From Candidatus Marimicrobium litorale (GTDB lineage Bacteria > Pseudomonadota > Gammaproteobacteria > Pseudomonadales > Halieaceae), in contig NZ_SHNO01000001.1 of the NCBI RefSeq assembly GCF_026262645.1, positions 1,550,001-1,614,000 on the forward strand: 64,000 bases of DNA. The letters are read 5' to 3'. Position 1 is the stretch's first letter, and each line of letters opens with the position of its first letter. This document shows, piece by piece, positions 35,895-43,122 of this stretch. The notes beneath the pieces are model-generated. The model did no database searches and was not told where the DNA came from. It saw only the letters and a list, made by a program, of their open reading frames with translations. The position numbers were made by a program, and so were the translations under genes.

Positions 35895-36527
35895 ATGGCC
35901 AAACCCCTGCTAGCAACCGAGAATATCTACGACACGGCTCTGCACCTTCTGGAAGTGGACGGTGTCGGCGGGTTGAGTGCACGCAACCTGGCAGCCGCGC
36001 TGAAATGCTCAACGCGCACTCTTTATCAGCAAGTCGGCAAGCGGGAGACACTCATCAGCGCCCTGGTCGCACACTACTTTGCCAGCGTAAAACTCAGCTT
36101 TCGCGAGGAAGCCAACTGGCAGGACAGTGCAAGGAGCTGGGCGTCCAATCTTCGGTCGGCGTTGCTCGCTCACCCGAACCTGTCACAGCTGATGAGCGGG
36201 GAGCACCGGGCACCCGTGGCTGATTATGTCAACCAGTTGCTCAAAGTGCTCGTAGCGGAGGGCTTTGACGAGACAATGGCACTGCGCAGCTGCCGGGTTC
36301 TGGCCAATATCGCGATTAGTTTGAGTCTTTCAGAGATCATTGCCCCAATTGAGACTGACAGGCATGCAGAGCGACATCAGCAAGGCACACACTGTAAAGA
36401 CCCCATGGTCACGTCAAAAGGCAAAAACCACCGCCGCGGCAATCCCCCTGAGGTGTTTGAAAATGCCATTAACTGGGTGATCGCCGGCATTGAGGCTGAA
36501 CGGTTGCGGCCCCTGCCAAACTCATAG
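35895..36527 (+). CDS. TetR-family transcriptional regulator
   Basis: A 210-residue TetR protein from ATG 35895 (the frame extends upstream through promoter DNA, which I reject). The N-terminal DNA-binding domain reads TENIYDTALHLLEVDGVGGLSARNLAAALKCSTRTLYQQVGKRETLISAL. The C-terminal domain (RSALLAHPNLSQLMSGEHR) binds an unknown ligand and ends with a charged insert HCKDPMVTSKGKNHRRGNPPE. It is divergent from the acyl-CoA dehydrogenase operon and probably represses it through the palindrome at 35757. Confidence 0.88.
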   Translation: MAKPLLATENIYDTALHLLEVDGVGGLSARNLAAALKCSTRTLYQQVGKRETLISALVAHYFASVKLSFREEANWQDSARSWASNLRSALLAHPNLSQLMSGEHRAPVADYVNQLLKVLVAEGFDETMALRSCRVLANIAISLSLSEIIAPIETDRHAERHQQGTHCKDPMVTSKGKNHRRGNPPEVFENAINWVIAGIEAERLRPLPNS

Positions 36528-36747
36528 ACCATTGTGCGACTATCCGGCCTGTAAAACGACAGCCCCGGCTAATTTAAAGCGGGCCTGTGTTTATCGGACG
36601 CGATCGACGGTCATTCTGCCCCTGCATTCGCTCAACGTGAATTGCGATTACGCTTCGTCGAGCAGAGGCTGCGCGGTTTCGCGCGGCACTCCCAGCTAAC
36701 AACGCGGCATCACGATGCCGCGCTGTCAGATAGTAACTTCAGGTTGT

Positions 36748-38415
36748 CTACTTCGACCCACTGCCTGTTTTTGCCTTCCTTCTATTCTGTGTTCCGCTCT
36801 TGGCTTTGGCTTTGGCTTTGGCTTTGGCTTTGGCTTTGGCTTTGGGGGCTGCTTTACCTTTCGTTTTAGTTTTAGCTTTCGTTTTAGTTGCAGCTTTACC
36901 CCTAGTGCTGGTATTGGTATTGGTTTTCGTTTTGGCCTTGGAATTTGCACCCGACCTCGCCCTGGAGGCGGGTTTTTTCCGACCGATTGGTCTATTCTTT
37001 CTTGTTCGAAGCCCTGCTACCTCTTCCAACTCGACCAAGGCCTGCTCGAGATAATCAATCATGCGCTGAACCTCAGGCAACGATCGTCGACAGGCAACGA
37101 TGCCAAAATCGAGACTCTGGTTGTAACTCACCAGCGTGATATTCATAGCGAAGCCGTCGAACACGATGGAAGCGGGATAAATTCCGTCAAGACTGGCTCC
37201 GTTCCAATACAACTGCTCGCGCGGACCCGGCACATTGGAAATGACCGTGCTAAAAGCGGGAAACTGCGCAGCCAGCCCTAATGCCGTCGTCAGTAGCGCG
37301 GGAATCTGCGTCAATTGCATAAATATTAGCGCTTCGCGATTACTGAGCCCTTGCAGCAACGCTTTACCTGCTTGCATTGAATCCTGAATAGCACGGAATC
37401 GTTTCTCGGGATCCTCAACATTGGTGGCGAGGTTTGCGGTTATGAAACCCACTGCGTTACCTGCACCGAAGTCCCCCTTGTCCCTGAGCGAAACTGGCGC
37501 CATGGCTTTCAGTGAATGCGCTGGCAACTCATGGTGCCCCAGCAAATAGCGCCGTAACGCCCCAGAACACATTGCCAATACAATATCATTGACGGTTCCT
37601 CCAGTAGCCTCACAGACAGCCTTTACTCGCTGCAAGTCCCAGGATTGCGCCACAAATCTGCGCGCGCCGCCTACCCGAGTATTTATCGATGTACGTGGCA
37701 CGTTGTGCCACGGCACAGAGAGGTTGCCGCTACGTCCAAAAAATGCCCCACCGAAGCGTCGCAGGGCACCAAATAAGTGGACGGAGGTGTCGAACTGCTG
37801 TTTCAGTGCATCCGCAACCACCCGCAATTCGTTTTCATTTGGCACGACTCGGCGCTTTCGACCAGCACCCATCGCCTCCAGATGCCGCTTGTAGGCAGTT
37901 TGTGACATCGGCAGATCAAAGCAGCGGCTGGAGGGGTCTGCAGAGCAAATACTCTGGGCAAGCTGCATAGAGGCAACACCATCTATCGCCGCATGGTGCA
38001 TCTTCATATAGACCGCAAACTGGCGATTCTGCAACCCTTCGATAACATGCAGTTCCCACAATGGGCGACTGCGATCCAGGAGCGTGCTGTGAAGACGCGA
38101 AACCAACGCGAAGAGCTCGCGGTAACGCCCCGGCTTCGGTAAGGCAGAATGTCGGAAATGATAGTCGAGGTCGAAGTGGTCATCTTCCTCCCAGTACAAC
38201 GGCCCAACCGGGCCGGCACGACCCGTGCTGACAAACTCGCCAAAGGGACGCCGCAGATCTTTTGCGCCAGTGGGCCCAAGCTGGAGTGCCTCGGTAAAAT
38301 CCAGCTCATCGACATCGTCCGGCAACGTATACAGGCTAACCCCACCAACATGCATGGGCGTCTCGCGCTTCTCCGCATAAAGAAACGCTGCGTCGGACAG
38401 ATCAATTCTTCGCAT
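36748..38415 (-). CDS. WS/DGAT wax ester synthase-like acyltransferase with Lys/Ala tail
   Basis: A 555-residue O-acyltransferase of the WS/DGAT family. The catalytic HHAAIDG is at 140-146, and NDIVLAMCSGALRRYL plus SNVPGPREQLYWNG give the PLW and NDVVLA-type signatures. It should esterify fatty alcohols or diacylglycerol with acyl-CoA to make storage lipid. ATG 38415 has AAGG upstream; the frame further up lacks WS/DGAT content. The last about 85 residues are extraordinarily basic: TKTKAKTKTKGKAA then a (KA)7 run, coded by seven copies of a six-base repeat. This tail resembles histone-H1/PhaF-like Lys-Ala tails and is not part of the usual enzyme. Confidence 0.92.
   Translation of the reverse strand: MRRIDLSDAAFLYAEKRETPMHVGGVSLYTLPDDVDELDFTEALQLGPTGAKDLRRPFGEFVSTGRAGPVGPLYWEEDDHFDLDYHFRHSALPKPGRYRELFALVSRLHSTLLDRSRPLWELHVIEGLQNRQFAVYMKMHHAAIDGVASMQLAQSICSADPSSRCFDLPMSQTAYKRHLEAMGAGRKRRVVPNENELRVVADALKQQFDTSVHLFGALRRFGGAFFGRSGNLSVPWHNVPRTSINTRVGGARRFVAQSWDLQRVKAVCEATGGTVNDIVLAMCSGALRRYLLGHHELPAHSLKAMAPVSLRDKGDFGAGNAVGFITANLATNVEDPEKRFRAIQDSMQAGKALLQGLSNREALIFMQLTQIPALLTTALGLAAQFPAFSTVISNVPGPREQLYWNGASLDGIYPASIVFDGFAMNITLVSYNQSLDFGIVACRRSLPEVQRMIDYLEQALVELEEVAGLRTRKNRPIGRKKPASRARSGANSKAKTKTNTNTSTRGKAATKTKAKTKTKGKAAPKAKAKAKAKAKAKAKSGTQNRRKAKTGSGSK
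36801..36842. repeat. hexanucleotide tandem repeat (7 x TGGCTT)
   Basis: Seven perfect copies of TGGCTT at 36801-36842, in frame with the leftward acyltransferase, where they encode alternating Lys-Ala. Because the unit is six bases, slippage changes the tail by two residues without a frameshift. Confidence 0.95.
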
Positions 38416-38620
38416 AAGCTTACCTTTAATCAAATAAAATGAGCGGCAGGACAAACAGTGTGCACACTGCCCCGCAGCTTCCATTGTAGCGCAACTAACT
38501 CACGCCTAATCAAACCCGCCGCCACCGCTGACGAAACGCTGGTCCACTCTCAACAGATACGATCAGGATCGGCCACGCCTGAAGCCCACAGTAGCAAGCA
38601 GGATATCGTCCAAACACGTT

Positions 38621-40816
38621 TTAAAGAGGCGTAATAGCAACCGGGATATTCCCCATCCTCGGCATGCCGGTGATGGGATCGAAGTCCTCGTCGGTACGCA
38701 CAAGGCGGCCCGTATTCGCACCGTGCTCACGATAACTGCTTTCGTCTTCCACCAGGCCACCGAAGGCATGGGCGATAGCGACAACACCACGACGCAGTGT
38801 TGGATCTGACTCGACCATTGCGGAGATGCTGTCATGTTGCGTGGCGATGCGCACCATATCATCCGCTGAAACGCCGATTTCACGCATATCGTCCGGGTGT
38901 ATCCAGACTGGGTTCCAGGGCCGCCCACCATTGAGTTTTTCTATAGAACGCCCCGACGAGTTCATGAAGTTATTGTGCCTGCGTGGAATATAGCGGTACG
39001 GGAAATCGGGTGTATTCTGCAATGCTCGGTAATCCTGTCGATATACCTCAGCGAGTTGATCCAGCATATCGCCATTGCCGCACTCCAGCCTGTCATCGCA
39101 CCCCTCCTCTCTTGGTTGCACAATGACATCACTATCAAAAACCTGACCGTGGGGATATTTCTTGACCTCCGCAAGGGGTATCCGTGAATTAGCACAGATC
39201 GCTTCATAGAAATCTTCAATGGTGGGCTTGCTGTTTCGACTGACCGGCATTACTGCATAGGGCGACTCTTGATACCGCGAAAAACCAAACGCAATGGCAA
39301 ACGTCAGATCAAGGTTGAGGTAATCGGCCATCTGATAAAAGAAATCCCACTCCTCGACCAGATCAGACCCTCGCGGGACATCGGCGACGGCGGGAGAGTA
39401 CTGGGCGTACGCATTTGAAAAACCGATGCCTGTGCCAAAGTACTTGATTGCCTCACCACTCTGACTCATCCCAGGCGTTTCCAGAGTCTGCTTGCAAGCA
39501 ACAACGTAATCCGCCAGCCGCGCTGTGCTGGACATTTCTACGTCCAGTGTGACGAGCAGGTCCAGCGCCTCCATCGCTTTCTGCGTCTTGCGCTGATCCG
39601 GCCAGGCAGCCATGGGGTTCCCGCCGATACAAATGAGAGCCCTGACCTGTCCTTCCCCCGCTTGCAGAATCTCGTCGGCCAGCGCAGCCGTGGGCATGCC
39701 CGCGGCAGTGTCAGTCAAGCCGTGCACTCTGAGCTTCTCGCCAAAACCCCAGGCCTTGAAGGGCGGGAATGGCTGCGCACGGGGCACATAGGCAGGCAAC
39801 ATGGCATTTGGACGCGTCACACGCTGTCCAGCCCGTGTGTAGGCGCCGCACACCGTATTAAGGCAAGCCAGAAGATATTCCTTCAGGTTGCAATACATCG
39901 AGAAGCTGGGACCCGTGCCGCTATTTGCGTGACGAACTCTGGCCTTTGCAAAAACACGGGCAGCATCCAGCAGTTTGCTCTCTGGCACACCTGCACGGTC
40001 GGCAACATACTCGGGTGTATAGCCCTGCACAGCGTTGGATAGTCTGTCGAATCCTGCGACGTTAGCACGCACAAAGTCGCGGTCGTACAGGTTCTCGTTA
40101 ATGATGATGTTTATCAGGCCGGCAAGGATTGCGTGATCCTCTCCCGGGCGACACTGCAAGTGAATCGCCGCTTTGCGCGCCACGTCTGACACGCGGGGGT
40201 CAACGACAATGAGCTGCAGGCCCTTGTCCTGCGCGTCCTTGAGCTTTTGCGCGGGATTCTGGCCGGGAATGCCCGCGGATTTTGAAATAATGGGGTTGTT
40301 ACCCAGTAACATCCAGGCGTCGGCCTGTTCAAAATCCGGCTCGCCACCTAGCCACTTGCCATGCAGCGCCATAGAAATTTGCTTACCGGGTTGATCAATT
40401 GTATTCGACGTAAAAAACATACGGGAGCCGATAGCACGCAAGAAAGCGCTACCCATAGCCGCTGCCGTCGGCTGACCCGCGTTGGGAGTGCCCACGTAGC
40501 ACGCCACAGCGCGCGGCCCGTGCTGAGCAATGATGTCGCGAAGTCGCTGAGCGACCTCTCTGGCCGCCTCCGCCGAATCCAGAGGCAGGTGCGTGCCATC
40601 TGCCTGCTTGTGCACTGTCCGCAGCAACCTCCCCTCGTGATTATGGAGCTCTGGTAATGCCCTGCCCTTCGGACAGGTATAACCCCGAAAGATCGGGTTG
40701 TCAGGATCTCCCGTCACCTGCGTGACTCTGCGTCGACCGTCGTCCTCCTCAACAGTGGCAAGAACCCCGCAGTGGGCGATACACAGACGACAGATGGTGG
40801 GGACGATTTCAGTCAT
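38621..40816 (-). CDS. molybdopterin oxidoreductase (formate dehydrogenase/CISM-like)
   Basis: A 731-residue cytosolic-looking molybdoenzyme of the bis-MGD family with no Tat signal. Four N-terminal cysteines (Cys9, Cys12, Cys16, Cys48; CRLCIAHC...CPKG) should bind an Fe4S4 cluster. It then has the MGD regions (LGGEPDFEQADAWMLLGNNPIISKS, GNPMAAWPDQRKTQKAMEALDLLVTLDVEMSSTARLADYVV) and a C-terminal MGD-binding domain (MVRIATQHDSISAMVE). I do not see a clear Cys/Sec molybdenum ligand at the expected place. It stands alone, without electron-transfer subunits nearby, so its substrate is unknown; family neighbours include formate dehydrogenase and assimilatory nitrate reductase. Confidence 0.9.
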   Translation of the reverse strand: MTEIVPTICRLCIAHCGVLATVEEDDGRRRVTQVTGDPDNPIFRGYTCPKGRALPELHNHEGRLLRTVHKQADGTHLPLDSAEAAREVAQRLRDIIAQHGPRAVACYVGTPNAGQPTAAAMGSAFLRAIGSRMFFTSNTIDQPGKQISMALHGKWLGGEPDFEQADAWMLLGNNPIISKSAGIPGQNPAQKLKDAQDKGLQLIVVDPRVSDVARKAAIHLQCRPGEDHAILAGLINIIINENLYDRDFVRANVAGFDRLSNAVQGYTPEYVADRAGVPESKLLDAARVFAKARVRHANSGTGPSFSMYCNLKEYLLACLNTVCGAYTRAGQRVTRPNAMLPAYVPRAQPFPPFKAWGFGEKLRVHGLTDTAAGMPTAALADEILQAGEGQVRALICIGGNPMAAWPDQRKTQKAMEALDLLVTLDVEMSSTARLADYVVACKQTLETPGMSQSGEAIKYFGTGIGFSNAYAQYSPAVADVPRGSDLVEEWDFFYQMADYLNLDLTFAIAFGFSRYQESPYAVMPVSRNSKPTIEDFYEAICANSRIPLAEVKKYPHGQVFDSDVIVQPREEGCDDRLECGNGDMLDQLAEVYRQDYRALQNTPDFPYRYIPRRHNNFMNSSGRSIEKLNGGRPWNPVWIHPDDMREIGVSADDMVRIATQHDSISAMVESDPTLRRGVVAIAHAFGGLVEDESSYREHGANTGRLVRTDEDFDPITGMPRMGNIPVAITPL

Positions 40817-41095
40817 TTAGGGGCATCATTAATGAGCGAATGACCGGATGTTAGCCTAGACATCTTGTACATACCAGCGCGAGCAGGCGATGCAGCGCGC
40901 TGACTGGAGCAACTTCGTTTTCATGCCTATGCTATTGTCGACAGGGTCGGTGCTTTGTCAGTTTAGCCGCATGTTTCTCGCATCCAGCTGCCCATATGTA
41001 TACGGAGAAGGCTGACGCCTCACCACGTTACAGATCGCATTTCATTGATGAAAGGAGCACGTTCCCGCACATTTTTCGTGGAGGACCTCAGGTTA

Positions 41096-41518
41096 CTAGA
41101 AGTCCGAATGACGGCGCCCGGGACTTCTTCTGGCTTCGACATGCCCGGTCTGGATATGCAGGTTGTGGGACACACCGAAGATCGACCTTCGATCGTCACC
41201 ACTTCGTCGATCGCCGTGGTGCACATATTTGCATTCACACTTTTCAGAACTGCAGACGGCATGCGGAAGATGCGGCGCATTATTGTCCTCGACGAGATAA
41301 CGTTCGCCCTCGGTCTCACCAATAGCCACACAACGCACGGTGGCAGGTTGGATCGATACGGCGCGATAAGGGTTGGCTGGTTCGGCGCTTAAACTGAAAA
41401 ATGACCTGCCGCCGTGCCTCAACGTCGCTGTTTTCGTGGTTTGCCGCCAGAGCGCGATGACTACCGCAACAGAAAGAAGCAAAGTGCTGGAGATGATTAA
41501 ACCTGTTAAAAGTGACAC
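41096..41518 (-). CDS. small membrane-anchored Arg-rich protein, unknown
   Basis: About 140 residues. I prefer the GTG at 41518 with AGGTGA upstream, though the frame goes back to a TTG at 41548. An N-terminal membrane helix (SLLTGLIISSTLLLSVAVVIAL) is followed by a cytosolic-looking region with CVAIGETEGERYLVEDNNAPHLPH, four cysteines (CVAI, CSSEKCEC) and the striking basic run HHGDRRSGDDRRSIF and VEARRSPGRRHSDF. I recognise no family with certainty; similar DRR-rich membrane proteins occur in other gammaproteobacteria as far as I recall. It is upstream of the proteorhodopsin gene on the other strand. Low-complexity character makes the call tentative. Confidence 0.55.
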   Translation of the reverse strand: MSLLTGLIISSTLLLSVAVVIALWRQTTKTATLRHGGRSFFSLSAEPANPYRAVSIQPATVRCVAIGETEGERYLVEDNNAPHLPHAVCSSEKCECKYVHHGDRRSGDDRRSIFGVSHNLHIQTGHVEARRSPGRRHSDF

Positions 41519-41548
41519 ACCGCTCACCTGACGAAACCGACCTATCAA

Positions 41549-41979
41549 TTAGTCTACAGCACTGCACCATTTATGCCATTCAAATACCTTTGCGAGGCTA
41601 ACCTCACTAGAGCACCGATGCTAGTCGCCTGCTCGGCTGTTACAGCCACAGTATCCTGTTGCCAACCTAGCGCGCTCACAGAGTGCTAGAGCACCGCTGT
41701 GTCACAACTGATTGCTTCGGAATGACTCGCTCACCCAGCAATCCAAAGAAAATACGCGGGCGGCGCATCACTCATCGATAGCGCCGCGAATTTTCCCACA
41801 AAGACTGGCTAAAACGCTTTTTGGGAGGGTTGTCGATAAACGCTGGCGCGCGCGGCTAGGGCTTCGCGAAAAAAACGCCTAAATTCAGATCTGATTGGGA
41901 AGCACGTCCGTAACAACCCATACCGCTAATCGGAATAGCGGTAAAAACTCCCTCTCTCACGAAGCTTGAGGATATAAAA
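41549..41979. other. intergenic region upstream of proteorhodopsin
   Basis: A 430-base gap holding the promoter of the rhodopsin gene. I see one structured element, the hairpin at 41921-41943, and a GAGG ribosome site 9 nt before the ATG at 41980. Nothing else in it resembles a gene or RNA. Confidence 0.5.
41921..41943 (+). promoter_or_regulatory. perfect inverted repeat upstream of proteorhodopsin
   Basis: TACCGCTA (41921-41928) pairs exactly with TAGCGGTA (41936-41943) around a 7-base loop, ending 36 nt before the ATG. It could be a repressor or activator operator or a 5' UTR hairpin. It is not a terminator, since no T run follows. Confidence 0.45.
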
Positions 41980-42762
41980 ATGATTCATCGAAAATTATCA
42001 ATATTCAGTTTTTTCCTACTCACCCCGCTTCTTTTCATCAGTACTGGTGCCTCGGCTGCCGGTGACTCCATGATGTTGCAGTCCGGTGACTTTGTTGGCT
42101 ATTCGTTTTGGCTGATCTCCATGGCCCTCGCGGCGGCGACCATCTTCTTCTTGATGGAATCGCTGCGTATCGGGGGGAAATGGGCAACATCACTCACTGT
42201 GTCGGCGCTGGTGACTTTCATTGCCGCCTTCCACTACTTCTATATGCGGGAAGTGTGGGTCTCGACGGGCGCGACACCGACTGATTTTCGCTATATCGAC
42301 TGGCTATTAACCGTACCTCTGCTGATGATAGAGTTTTATCTCATACTGGCTGCGATCACAAACGTCTCAGGCGGCATTTTTTGGCGGTTGCTGATTGGAA
42401 CGCTGGTGATGCTGGTCCCGGGCTACATGGGGGAAGCTGGCTACCTTAACGCCACGGTCGGATTCGCCATTGGCATGGTCGGTTGGTTTTTCATTCTGTA
42501 TGAAATCTTTTTTGGCGAGGCGAGCAAAGTCGCTGCGACCAAAGCCCCACCCGCAGTACAGATGTCTTACACGCTCATGAAGTGGACGGTAACGGTAGGT
42601 TGGGCAATCTACCCCCTCGGCTACTTCTTTGGCTACCTGGCAGGCGGGACTGACGAGGGCACGTTGAATATCGTCTACAACCTCGCGGACGTGCTGAACA
42701 AGATCGCATTCGGCTTATTTATTTGGTACGCCGCAAATGCAGACACCGCCGCGAAAAGCTAA
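41980..42762 (+). CDS. proteorhodopsin (green-absorbing proton pump type)
   Basis: A 260-residue microbial rhodopsin with a signal-like N-terminus (LTPLLFISTGASAAG) and seven transmembrane helices. Key residues: His85, proton acceptor Asp107 and Thr111 in RYIDWLLTVPL, proton donor Glu118 in MIEFYLIL (the DTE motif of proton pumps), and retinal Schiff-base Lys241 in DVLNKIAFGLF. The spectral-tuning site, equivalent to residue 105 of SAR86 proteorhodopsin, is Leu115, predicting green absorption. It is a light-driven proton pump in the inner membrane. Retinal biosynthesis genes (crtEBIY, blh) are not in the window. It has its own terminator 25 nt downstream and no co-transcribed partner. Confidence 0.98.
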   Translation: MIHRKLSIFSFFLLTPLLFISTGASAAGDSMMLQSGDFVGYSFWLISMALAAATIFFLMESLRIGGKWATSLTVSALVTFIAAFHYFYMREVWVSTGATPTDFRYIDWLLTVPLLMIEFYLILAAITNVSGGIFWRLLIGTLVMLVPGYMGEAGYLNATVGFAIGMVGWFFILYEIFFGEASKVAATKAPPAVQMSYTLMKWTVTVGWAIYPLGYFFGYLAGGTDEGTLNIVYNLADVLNKIAFGLFIWYAANADTAAKS

Positions 42763-42786
42763 GCGCTAAACGTCGAAAACCTACTG

Positions 42787-42810
42787 AAGCCCCCGCTTGG
42801 GGGCTTTTTT
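42787..42810 (+). terminator. strong intrinsic terminator of the proteorhodopsin gene
   Basis: AAGCCCCC (42787-42794) and GGGGGCTT (42799-42806) form an eight-base-pair stem with a GCTT loop, followed by a T run, 25 nt after the stop codon. Confidence 0.92.
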
Positions 42811-43122
42811 ATTTGCCTCAAACGTTTGAATGAGAACGCTCGTGTATACACTGGCAGCCTGACCGCTTCGTTCTGATGTTCCTTCCGCCCGTCACATCGC
42901 CTCCGTTCTACACCCTGGTTGTTCGATGAGTTGCGACTCGCAAATCACCCAGCGGCCCATTCGCTCTCGCCTATTGCACAAGAACGAGACTTGTCAGAAC
43001 CATTACGGCTGCGAACACTCTTTATCCGCAATTAACACGCTGTCACGGTCGAGTGCTGCATGCGCATGTCAAGCGCATGTATCGTGAACCAGCCCCTATG
43101 ACCAGAAGCATAGCGGAAGGGT
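42811..43122. other. intergenic region between convergent genes
   Basis: About 310 bases after the terminator and before the stop of the leftward phosphatase-fold gene. I see no gene, RNA or clear repeat, apart from GCGCATGT occurring twice near 43060-43080. Confidence 0.5.

Noticed and set aside
35690-36051. N-terminal extension of the ACAD at 34399
   Set aside because: It reads into promoter DNA and a TetR gene; the ATG at 35688 has a good ribosome site and normal ACAD start.
36715-37281. Rightward frame with a (FG)n run
   Set aside because: It is the antisense reading of the hexanucleotide repeat in the WS/DGAT tail; the leftward frame has the full catalytic core.
41045-41392. Rightward 115-codon frame
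   Set aside because: It overlaps the leftward Arg-rich membrane protein frame, which has a clear membrane helix; the rightward one has no such features.
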